From assembly GCA_009823395.1 (NCBI GenBank), contig CM020505.1:8430129-8494128 (forward strand): 64,000 bases of DNA, read 5' to 3'. Below, in pieces: positions 1-10,900 of this stretch. Source of the DNA: Thamnaconus septentrionalis. Taxonomy: Eukaryota > Chordata > Actinopteri > Tetraodontiformes > Monacanthidae. How positions within the stretch are numbered: position 1 is the stretch's first letter; every line of letters starts with the position of its first letter. The notes beneath the pieces were generated by a model that ran no database searches, was not told where the DNA came from, and worked only from the letters and a program-made list of their open reading frames with translations. Both the position numbers and the translations under genes were made by a program.

Positions 1-105
1 GAAAGTCAACTACCACAGGGAAACTCCCTGATTATAGTGGGGTGGGAGGGCAGCCGACTGTGACAGTTGTCTGTGCTTAATGATCCCTGCATGTCGCCTG
101 TGCAG

Positions 106-1333
106 GCCTCTCTCACGAGCAAAACATGGCCAAGATGCGTCTGCTGACGTTCATGGGCATGGCAGTGGAGTACAAGGAGATCTCCTTCGATACGATGGAG
201 CAGGAGCTGCAGATTGGAGCTGAGGACGTCGAGGCCTTTGTCATTGACGGTACAAACATTCAGAATTTTTTTTGTTTTTGTGTGTGTGTGTGTATAATTG
301 TTTGTTATGATGCTCAGTAGGGCTGAACGATAAATCGCATTTGCGATAATATCGCGATAGGACAAAACAAGATTTTCTAACCGCAAAGACTGCGATTTGG
401 TTGACCCGAGTTCCGGTCACATGACTTCCGAGCGGCGCAAAGCAGGTAGTGAGAGGAGTCGATGCTGCGATGAGCTGGGAGAGATTTAAAAAAAAAAAAA
501 AAAGTCTTACAGGACACCTCACTGGAAATGACACACATGCACTTCATTCGAGCACTTGCAGAGCTTTTTATTTTTTAATTGCTGGTCACAGGACTAGTCT
601 AAAGATACCATATTACACCAATTGTTCATTTTTCATCCGGTCTAAAGCAGAGCAAAAACTAATCCTCCGAAAAACACTTTAGATCTCACGATGTTAATTA
701 TAATACATATAATTTTTTTGTTTGTTTGTGGAAAAATACATGAGAGAAAGATAAAAAAAATAATCGCAAATTAAATCGCAATCGCAATATTGAGGAAAAA
801 AATCGCAATTAGATTATTTTCCATAATCGTTCAGCCCTAATGCTCAGTATACCACCTGTGAAAGACCAGTGTGCTGTCTTGTAATTCTTTTTTCTGGCGT
901 CTTTTTCCAGCTGTTCGTACCAAGATGGTATACTGCAAAATTGACCAGACGCAAAGAAAAGTTGTCGTGAGGTAAGCATTCTGACTACACTGTTATGCAG
1001 CTTTGCTCAAGAATTTGTTCTTTGTTAAAATCTCTTTTTGAAAAATGACTGTAAACTTATTTGGTTGCGGTTTGTCGATCGAGTTTCAGTTTTTACAACA
1101 AAAATGTCATTGCCATATTAAGCATTACTTCTACATTATACATAAAGGGCCGTGGTCTGTATTTCCATATTGTCAGTCTAACATTTCTGTGTTCTCCACT
1201 CTGCCACAGCCACAGCACGCACCGCACCTTTGGCAAGCAGCAGTGGCAGCAGCTGCACGACAGCCTCACCTCCTGGAAGGCCAACCTCACAGCCGTCAAG
1301 AGCAGTCTGCAAGCCCTCTCACCCTCGGCATAA
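106..1333 (+). CDS. eif3m: Eukaryotic translation initiation factor 3 subunit M, C-terminal exons (5' part outside window)
   Basis: EIF3M is a PCI-domain subunit of the eIF3 complex, which acts on the 40S ribosome during translation initiation in the cytoplasm. Three coding exons are visible: 106-249, 911-971 and 1210-1333, ending in TAA at 1331-1333. They join in phase and give 108 residues. Recognisable blocks are [39 protein letters not shown] and [15 protein letters not shown], nearly identical to the end of vertebrate EIF3M and covering the distal PCI/winged-helix part. Splice sites are canonical (tgcag/gt, ccag/gt, acag). The exon at 106 opens with the last two bases of a glycine codon, so the gene continues left of the window. 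The first intron carries a 522-bp hAT-type element. Identification is very secure; only the upstream exons are missing. Confidence 0.97.
318..839. mobile_element. Nonautonomous hAT-type transposon in EIF3M intron
   Basis: The element starts TAGGGCTGAACGAT and ends with its exact reverse complement ATCGTTCAGCCCTA. A perfect 8-bp target duplication, atgctcag, flanks it (310-317 and 840-847). An 8-bp duplication with short terminal inverted repeats is the hAT signature. The interior is AT-rich with repeated 'aatcgcaat' words near both ends and no transposase frame, so this is a MITE-like derivative. The exact duplication suggests a fairly recent insertion. Boundaries are seen directly; the superfamily follows from the duplication length. 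Confidence 0.85.
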
Positions 1334-1597
1334 TTCCACCTTAACCAGGCTGTCTACACTTCCCGACCTCTTGCTCATTTCTGCTCTCTAAATCTCCAAA
1401 CTGAAATAATCAGGTTTTATATTTAACCAATTAAATAATAATGCCCAAACTTGAGTTGATTTTTGTCATTACTTGTGTAGTGATCAAATGTGAAAAATGT
1501 CTTGTTTCACGTTACAAATTTCCAGGTTTACAACATTTAGGAATGAACAAGCAATTAATGGATTAATATTTTAAGCACTAATACTTTCTTTCCACAC

Positions 1598-1603
1598 AAT
1601 AAA
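1598..1603 (+). terminator. Candidate EIF3M polyadenylation signal
   Basis: This is an AATAAA hexamer 265 bp after the EIF3M stop codon. A variant ATTAAA lies closer, at 1430-1435, and could be used instead. Either would end the transcript before the unassigned spacer. No transcript evidence is available. Confidence 0.5.
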
Positions 1604-4440
1604 TTATTCTGAACCTTAAGTGAAGGCTTACGCTTCAGCAGCTTTAAACATCTGGTTTCACTTAAAGGGAAGCATGCTAGTAGTTCCTTAGATGAGTTGT
1701 AGGCTGGGTTGGGGGCGGGGGAAGATCTCTCAGGGTCAGAATCACTTTTCTGGGAACAGCACAGAGGTGACCACAGCATTGTGAACTTCAGATGAACCAT
1801 CTGATGTCAGAGCTGTGCAACTGTAGCATCCACAGTTACAAGGTGGGGCTGGGTGATTCACCGTCACTCCAAACTCTGAGACCAGCAGCTGTGGCAATTG
1901 TCTACTAGTTGCAGTAAGCATGAGCCACTGTCTTTCAGTGTGTTCTTGCTGAAGTGTCATCCTTCTGCTATCATACCAGAGGTCTGCAGAGGCTCACGAC
2001 TCACTTTGGTCCAGCTGTCCCCAGTGGGCAGCATCTCCAACTCGTTATCAGTGGGCGTAAATCACAGCACACATTCTCAGGAACTTAACCTCACTGCAGC
2101 TATCCACAAGGTGAAGTGTGAAACAGATACTATGTAATGTGACTAAGGATTAGCTCTACATTGTTTTGTTGTTTTGTTGCTTTGCACCTGATTTCTATCA
2201 GTATTTTTTGTCATGGCAAAGATATCTGGAACTTAGTGACAGTATCTCTCCTCTTGTCTGCTTTATCTCAGTTGTTATGTTCTGTGGCTTCACAGATGTG
2301 AGATGTCGATGTAGACGATGCATGCTGTGGTTTGCTTATCAGACCTGAATTGTATGAACAGCCAAGCTTGTCAGGCAAGAAATATCTTATATACACCATA
2401 TAATACAGTGTAAAATTAATGATTTATTTCTGAGTTAAGCATTTTGATTAAACCAAATTGTGGTTAGTATTTCCCAAGTTAAAACTTTATTTAAAACTAC
2501 CATTTGATCCATTTTAAAAGCTGTAAAAGCTGCAGTAATACTGGAAACTATTCTCTAAACCATTTGTCATGACACTGACCAGTTATGGAATACACTCTAC
2601 TGAAGTACTACTTTTTCAAACCCATCAAACACTTCATTAACATTCTGCACATAATAATTTATTATCATGTAAAATATTTTTTAAACCTGCATACCTGCAT
2701 TTATACCTTTTGCTTCTCCAAAAGAGTAATTCTACACAAAGGTAGGACAATGCTCTTGATATGTAAGTAACAAGGATTTCAGAGTGTCTTGTCCATCCCC
2801 CTTTCTTTCTTAATATCCAAATTCCAGGAGGAAAGTGTAAGAGTCTGACACTATCCAGAGACAGGGGCCAAGAGAGAGGCTCTCACTGTTCTTCAATTAG
2901 CACCATCCAGTAGTCAGCTAGATAATGTTCAATTGTGTCCTATCTCTGCTTCACATAAACTTTGGCCATGAGCCCTGGAGGCTCGGAGACAGATGTGTGG
3001 ATTTACACGGAGAAACATAAACACCGTTGTAGTGGATGGTTTGCCTGTCAGAAGTGGAGTCTTTATCTTCACTGTGTTTATTTTCTGCTGCTTGTCATCT
3101 CTCTAAAACTGCTACAGTTACCACTGTTTGTGACGGAAAGAACAAATCACTTGTATGAGATCACACATGCCTCACTTCAGTCGAAATTACTTGTGAGCCA
3201 ACTTGTCACCAGCACTTGAGAAACTAAGCAGTCTGCAAAAATGAAGCTTGGTGTTTTTAAATGGGTGCTGCTGATGCAGTGATTAAAAACTGAAAATACT
3301 GTGTTGTCATGAGAAATTCTACATACCATATAGGAATGATAATGAAAAGTTGTCAACATTGATAGGAAATTTGGTTTGGGGAGGACTTCAGATGCTAAAC
3401 AATAACTTTTGTTGATTTAAATGCTTATTAAAAGATGATGCCTCATCAATAAGCTACATCACTATTTAATAAGTTAATAGAATGCCTTTATTTATCCAAC
3501 ACTAGGGGAATTTGCAAAATTACTGCAGCATATGCAGTGCAAAGAGATGATTAAAAAAATAGATGAATAAGAAAGAAACAAAGTAAACATATTTTATTTA
3601 CATAACTAAATAAGTGTTAGAATCGTGGTGTGGTTTAGCAGTTGAGAAAGTGATGCTTTTTGTTCTTTGTTGCTAATTTGTATTTTCTTTCCCCCTGGCT
3701 TGGTCATAAAAGATAACCATATCGTTGACCCTGAATATTAACTTAAATGTGTTCATGGAAATAGTTTTTGTCGTTGAGCAAACCCGCAGCAGAGTGTATG
3801 GATTTATTCACGACTATACTTCCTAAACAAGCGTTATGAATAAATAAATAAAAATAAATAAAAATAAATAAATAAATAAATGTCCAGGAACCGCAAGTTT
3901 ACTTTAGCAGCTAGGTCTGAAATATCTGGGCGCGGATTTACTGTTGTGGATTCTGAGTCAGAGTCAGCTGCTGGGTGAGTCAAGTTTCGAGTGCTTTCAT
4001 TTTCCACAGTTCAGGCTGCCATCTGGCGTTCATATTTGGTAACTGTCTGTTTGCATGTATATTATCCAGGTGAACGAGATCGATTGGTTTAGTCTACGCA
4101 GGTAGCCCGGCAGTAAAGACAACACCTTTCTACCTGCCCGGAACTCGCGTTTGGTTGTTCGGGGAACTATCACGAAAACTTTTCGCCTGTACTTTTAAGG
4201 AAACTGAGAGGAGAAATAAAAGCAACAATTTGTGAGCGTCGCTGGGAGTTGTCTGACCCGCCGGGGCTGCTTGGACACGTACTTTCGAAAAGCTTCGGTT
4301 GGCGTTGAACTCTGTCCCTCATTTTCTAACCTTTAACCCGATGGGTTGGAGAAAACAGGCGACCTATATTAAGTAAGTTGCCCTGAAAGTTATCGTTCAA
4401 AGAAGCCGGCTGAGTTCCGGTAGCAGCTGTTGGCCTCCGT
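1604..4440. other. Spacer between EIF3M and PRRG4, no recognisable gene
   Basis: No exon with a recognisable protein or a consistent splice-phase chain was found on either strand. In human, CCDC73 (opposite strand) occupies this interval. Overlapping short frames on both strands around 1550-2140 are the only protein-like stretch and resemble nothing I recognise. An AATA-rich simple repeat lies at about 3838-3881. The right end (about 3950-4480) should contain the PRRG4 promoter and 5' UTR but shows no clear TATA or CpG island. Confidence 0.55.
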
Positions 4441-4481
4441 ATGCCCCACCCGCGAGGGCGCAGGTGCACGCATTACCGACC

Positions 4482-6232
4482 ATGTTGTTCCATGTTTTGG
4501 TTCTCCTTCACCTGCTGCCGAGGGGACATTCGGCTTGTGTCAGGAGCTTGCTGAACACCTATGAGGAACCCGGCGAACAAGAAGGTAGCGCGTCCTGGGA
4601 AAATGAACGTCCGTGTGACGTTTTGACCACCCGCGTTACCGCCACAGTGTACGTAATCATCAGCATCAGGATCATTTTTTTTTTTTTTTTTTTTGCCCTT
4701 TGTAGTGTTCGTGGAGGAGGGGGACGCCAACTCGTTCCTGAGTCGCCGCCTGCTGAAAAACCATTTCGACTTTGAGATGCTCGTTCAAGGGAATCTGGAG
4801 AGGGAGTGTTACGAAGAGGTCTGCAACTATGAGGAGGCGAGGGAGGTCTTTGAAAACATCCCTCAAACAGTTGAGTGATGATTCCGTCTTCTGGTCTCAT
4901 TGACGTGAAAAGGGGTTATACGATCTGACCACGTTTTCTATTGTGTTTTATTTTATTTTTTAGGATGCATTTTGGGACTTGTACACAAAAGGTAGGTAAA
5001 TGGGCCAACTTTTACATTTACAAAACTGATAGAAGAAACGTGCCAGTTGATAGCATATTAAGTATTTATGTCTCCAAAGCTTTTGAAGACCTGTTTCACC
5101 ACATTTCGACATGCGTGTCATTTTGAAATGAAAACTTAGTCTTTACCCTGATGCATAGCTCAAATTTCACTTTAGTCGGTTGCATATAAGCTCTGCAAAC
5201 CTGTTTGGTATAGGCCTGTGAATCTTGAACGCAAGACATTTTACTGTGTAAATGTTAAACTTACCACCTTGTCTCAAAAATAAGCCCCTGAAGAAATGTC
5301 CCTGTCCATGGTTGTGGTATGTGTTCTATATGTTCAATCCAGTTGCTTACAGCAATTGTTCATTTTCCGCAGAAAATAAACCTGGCCGGATTGATGTGAC
5401 CGCTCTCTTGGTGGGGCTTATTGCGGGGGGAGTTGTCATCATTATTGTCGGCCTCCTGATCTGGTACTACTGTCAGAACAAACGGAAGGGCAATGTAAGC
5501 CGGGGAAAGTGAGTAACAGAGAGAGCCTTTTCTGTAATAAGAACATTTCTGGTGTGTATATTTTCAGATTTTGTTATTGGCCTTAAGCTGTGTAGATGTG
5601 GCTAAGGTGTTAAAATGACCATTTTTCAATAGCTATTATTTGTGTTTTTTAAGGCCACAACCAAGTAAGGTGCAATTTATTTCCGAAGAGTATAAAATCT
5701 AGAAAGACATGTTTGTAGATTACAAAACTTCCTAGTTGTAACACATTGAATATTTGTAATTTAAGTGATAAAAATCCCAAAACAGACATGTTTGCAAACC
5801 TGAAGTCACTGAAACTTCACTTTGGTTACTTTCTTCTTATCTGACCAAAATGATAGCACTCAGATGTTTTTTTTCTTAAACATTATATAATACACAGCAA
5901 CCTTAAGTCGATAACACATGAATGGCAGTGCATTTATCTCTATCATAGCTCCTTTCGTGCACGGCGGAGGAGGAGGAGCAATGCCTCTCTGATTATGCGA
6001 CGACTTGAGGAGGTGTCCTCACAGCCTGTGCAACCACCTGGGTCCCCACCCAATGAACCTCTGGAGCCACCATCCTATGAGCAGGCAATTACTAGATCTG
6101 GACAGCATGACGCCCCCCCTCCTCCTTACCCTGGGTATGCTCCAGTGTGTCTCTGTTAGCAGTTATGCCAAAACTAATTTTCAATCCGGAGTGAAGTCAT
6201 AGGATCATGGTGCACACTTTTGAGACCTCTCC

Positions 6233-6301
<69 letters not shown>

Positions 6302-6330
6302 GCTCAAGACATGGGAGCGTTCAGCGATAG
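4482..6330 (+). CDS. prrg4: Proline-rich gamma-carboxyglutamic acid (Gla) transmembrane protein 4
   Basis: PRRG4 is a single-pass membrane protein with an extracellular vitamin K-dependent Gla domain and cytoplasmic PPxY motifs that bind WW-domain proteins. Coding exons are 4482-4584, 4706-4869, 4964-4991 (28 nt), 5373-5508, 5949-6134 and about 6303-6330, giving about 214 residues (human 226). The order is: signal peptide MLFHVLVLLHLL; propeptide ending near LSRR; Gla domain with FEMLVQGNLERECYEEVC; a short AFWDLYTK aromatic segment; a transmembrane helix from VTALLVGLIAGG to IWYY; a basic stop-transfer; then PPSY and PPPY motifs. The start is the first ATG in frame with the signal peptide. 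The exon 2 donor is the unusual gttgag, required by phase. The last exon is uncertain: the phase-consistent reading ends at TAG 6328-6330 after SRHGSVQR, while another frame through the same exon stays open to about 6363. PRRG2 is an alternative paralogue, but synteny favours PRRG4. Confidence 0.9.
6235..6300 (+). repeat. (CT)n microsatellite plus poly-T abutting a splice acceptor
   Basis: About 29 CT dinucleotides are followed by nine T residues and then AG, directly before the last PRRG4 exon. The repeat therefore forms the whole polypyrimidine tract of that acceptor. Confidence 0.95.
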
Positions 6331-7086
6331 TATCTACACGGCCACATCTTTGGGCCACCTGTAAACATTAAAGACAGAATTTGCAGCTGTTGTTTACACT
6401 TGGCCACTCTGCTTTGCATCACTGAAAATGCTCTAATTGTCACAAGATGTAAACATTGACCTGTGCCTCAAGTGTGTTTCTCTGAATAAGCTATCTTTTT
6501 TTCTATAGCATCTTAATATTTCTGATTCCCTTTTTCTTTCCCACAAGATGATTGATTTATTTTATTTTTGTAATAATTTGCTTTTGCTAAGTATGATTAA
6601 TAGGGGGTATCAATTATTGAAGAAGTGAAATAGCCTCTACCGGTTGGATCCATTTTGCTGCTATTTGCCAGAATGACAATGAAGAATCATACGCTATGCG
6701 TCTGGAGCCCTGTCTATATTCTACATGTGAAGGGAAATGCTGAGTGTGTGAGATAAAGATTTTGTTTCTTGACAGGTATTAATTATTCAAAAGGATCAGA
6801 CTGTACTCTCTTCAGACGGCTGATTAACACATGTTCAAGAAAATGGTATCTCATACATAATGTTAATTATTGTTTTATTGTTGAGATTTTCTTGGTTTTT
6901 CGAATGTAATGTTTTTAGGAAATGTGCTTTAGTCATCAACTTTTAAAATGATCTCGTGTTGCAAGATTTATGACTTGCAGTACTGATTGTACGTATTTTA
7001 TTCAAGTATTTGAAAGACTTTGGACATTGGAAACATATTTGATAGTTGTTCAGGATATAATTTAGCTTGTTTTATGTTGTAAATTT

Positions 7087-7092
7087 AATAAA
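7087..7092 (+). terminator. Candidate PRRG4 polyadenylation signal
   Basis: This AATAAA lies about 760 bp downstream of the proposed PRRG4 stop, in an AT-rich stretch with no other gene. Further AATAAA-like words occur at about 7204-7209, so the exact 3' end is unsettled. Confidence 0.45.
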
Positions 7093-7936
7093 CTACATGT
7101 GTTAATACTAATTAAGTTTCTGTCATTATAGGATTATTACAGTTTATCAGTCCGAAGAATACCTACTTGAAAAAAGTATTTTATTTATAAATCTTATTTG
7201 TTTTAATAAAATTGATTCATAGTGATTCATGTTTTGTGTTTTGTAAGTGTTGGATGGGTTGGAATGCTTGATCATCATATTTCAGTTGCTTAATAATTAT
7301 GAAGATAAGCTGGCCTTGTCAGAGTTTCTTTCACATGAAAATTTTATTCATGAAGGTAAATAAAGGTGTAGAAAGTAAATACAAAAACAAGGTGAAATGC
7401 TATGTTTTGCCATGTGAACCATTAAATAAAATAGTGATAGTATGTATTTAATAATGTTGTTGTTACATAGGGCATTCCAACAAAAAGGAATGTACATTTA
7501 AAAAAAACAAATTTCAGCACATTCTAATAAGTTAAGTTTAGTCTTGAGCCATTCAACCTTAAAAATGGTCGACAGAAACGTGCAGGTGGAGGGAATGCTG
7601 AAAGTTTCTTGTGGAAAGGAAGGAAAACTACAAAACTTCCAGCCCAGTTTGCAGTGCATCCTGGGAAATAAACTAACATGGGTACGTGAAACCATGCAGA
7701 GTCGGCACGGCTCTGCGTGACGGAAGATAACAAAAAATAAAATTACAAATAACAAAAGTACCCACGGGGGGAAGTCTCTGGATTTATCCGGGATATAGCA
7801 CGGCTTCGCGGCTGCTGTGCCGACTTTGTTGCTGTGACTGGACCGCCTTCCTGAGTCGGAGGGTCGGACCCCTGGCTGCTATGATGTGTGCCCGCTGCTC
7901 TACGAAGCTCCGTCGGGGAAGCGAATCCTTCACCGG

Positions 7937-10900
7937 ATGATGGACGGGAACTATCCGACCTCCAGCTTTGCGGACGCGCTGGCTCCACCAGCACAGACCG
8001 TAGCTTCGTGGGCCTATGACCGAAGCGCTGCTAGTGTCAAGCCGAGGTAAAAAGATGAAGGAGTGGGCACCTTCTTGAGGAAATGTCGGTGATGGAGGGC
8101 CCGGATTTTGTCTCCGAGCAAAGTCCTTTGGTTCTTGTTTGACGTGTGTGATACGTAAAAAAAATTAGAAAATACCCCAGAAATCACCCGCAGTTGTTGG
8201 GTCTTTAACTTGCCGCTGGTTCTATGGTGGCTTGTTGCCTTGCTAACTTTCGCTAGCACTTCGTATACTTACTGTTGCCTCGCTAGGCTAGTGCAAACTA
8301 CCAACAGTTGTCGTTTCCAGCAGTTTGAACGCCCTTGTAGCCGAAACTGCCGTTTTTATCGCCACGTCTTCTCGTTCCACAGGTGCTCGCCGAACTTAAA
8401 ACAAGGCTGTGCAACTAACTTCACTTTAGCCACCGATGCTAGTCCTGTCAGTCATGTTGGTTCCAAAAAAGTGCTCTTGGTGCTGTTAACCTGTCGACGG
8501 CTCGTCGAAGCACACTCGAGTGCACATTGAGTGATCCAACATGAGAGTTTAAGAAACACGCAAAGGCGGTAATGCTGCCTGAAGAACCTGCCAGTGTTTT
8601 AAAACTACTTTGCCAGCCGACGAAATGGGAAAACAACAGAGTTTCGTTCAGCTGCTTATCCAGCAGATCGTTGTTGCGGGCGGCTGAACTTTTAAAAATT
8701 TGCTTGCGAACGTAAAGGTCCTATATTTTGCAACCTTCACTTTGTTTAAGCGTAGAGTTAGACTCCACTCTCTCATTGAACTTATTGTGATGACGAGTCA
8801 TTTTGTTCTTTCGCTTATTTCAGAGAGTAAGTACTGATGAAAACGTGCCCCCTGTGATGTCACAAGGGGTACACAAACCTGTCAAGTTGGTGACAACATC
8901 CTCAGGCAGTCTTTGGGCCTTCCACCTGTGGCACAGACACTTTGCTGCTTTGTTTTCATTCCCATCCAACCATGTGGATGATTCAGTGGACTGTGGCTGT
9001 CAAATGTACAGAAATTAGAATAGCCAAAATAAAAACAATACAGTTGGATTTGCAAGGAAACAAACCATGGTCTACTATATGGCTACTTCTCAACATGTAT
9101 CTAATGAAAATGTATTATGCTTTAAATGACAGGTTTGTCCAAAAGTCCATCCATGATTACGAGTACTACAAATTAGAAGAATATTTCTAAGAAATTTGAA
9201 AAAACAGTATCACATAACCCATTGGAAACATACTACCATGCAGTCCTTATATCTGGTCTGGCCTACTTAAATAACTGTAATCAATTAAATCTTACAAAGC
9301 AATGGGATGTTTACAAATCTATGTTAGATTTCTCACCATCTCTGATTTGCAAGATTGGTTTTTAGGTCAGCAAAATGGATTTTTAGCATGTGCCTGTTTG
9401 CCTTGAGCCAGATCTTTTGACCAATTGTTTGACCAATTAAAACACAGATTGTATTATTTTGCACTGTGTAGGGGTGAATGTGTTTTTAATATTTGCATCT
9501 AGTGCATTTTCCAGTTTTCCAGCAGGATTTTCTGGTTGAGAGCAAAGTATATTGGAATGACTTGTGTTTGCGTGTCTGTTTAAGGGAAGCAGAAAATGGG
9601 GCGGATGACTCCTCAACTCTGTTCTTCCACAGATGTTTATTTTCTGGCTCAAAGGGAGCACATTTGATTAGGCTTGCTGCATCTGATTACCTCTGGGCTT
9701 TTCTTTTGTTTTGTACATATTCTCTCTGAGAGAATCAAGTCACGTCTCAGATATTGAAAATGTTTTCCATAATCCAGTTTTGGTGATACTGTCATGGGAC
9801 CTCTCAATAATGAAACAGATTCTTTTGTATATAGTATAGGGAGAGATATTTTATTTCCACAATAACTAATTAATGGATTATCGCAAGTCTAAACTGAGAC
9901 TGATGACGCTGATGAAACTGTCTGAACGTAGATTGTGGGTTCCATGTAATAGAGGAAAACTTGAACCAGATGAATTATATCTTGTTTAAGTTTTTTTAAA
10001 CTATCACGTCCTGTCCAGTTTGTGTGGATGGATCGTTTGCAAGTTATTGGGCAGTTCAATGACTAGTATTGGAAAACAGAGTTGCTTAATTGGGTCATTT
10101 TTGTGCGCGACTGGCTGCTGGTTGTTGATGATGAGCTCACTCTCACTGTCATGTTTGTTGCAGTTATGGTGCTGCACACCTTGATTCAGAGCTCATCCAG
10201 AGACAAAGCTACACAACCACCCAGCAGCTTCCCACGTACACTACATCTCAGCTTGCCTCAGCTGCAGGTGAGCTTATATCATTATCAATGCATCCAAACT
10301 TCTGAATATTAACATTATCACATTCTTGGTTTTATTCATAATGTATGTTGTTGGTGATAATTTTACTGACTTTTTTTGTCACTTTTTCCTTTTCTCTGTG
10401 GTTTTGTCAATCTTGGCCTGTCAGCGGCACTTGAGTCGAGCAGTAATACCTCCGAGAACTCAATCATGAGCTTCCTCTCAGCCATGGAGTCTAGAAGCCT
10501 TCAGGCTGGCCCTGTTAGTGCCCCACTACTTCCCCCCTTCAGACCTCCATCGTGGCCTGCAGGTACGACTGCATCCACTCATTGTCACTTTTCACCACTT
10601 GATCAGCTCAAAGACGTGCCTTCATTTTTCCACGTCTTCTTTCATTCTGTGCACCGCAGGTACTAATTCCTCCAGCACGGAGCTGTACGTGACTGGTGCC
10701 CTGTCATCAACGGCCACCTTCCCCTCTGCGTCAACTCTGTCTTCCTACCAGCACACCGGTGCCTACCCTTCCAGGAGTTATGCCACCAACCCGTCCTTGG
10801 CTCTCCCGGATCCCGCCTTCAGCACTTCAACCAATGGCCTGTTCTCCCACCACGATCCCCTGCTCCACCTCAAGCCAAGCCAAGCCGTGCTTCCCACCGC

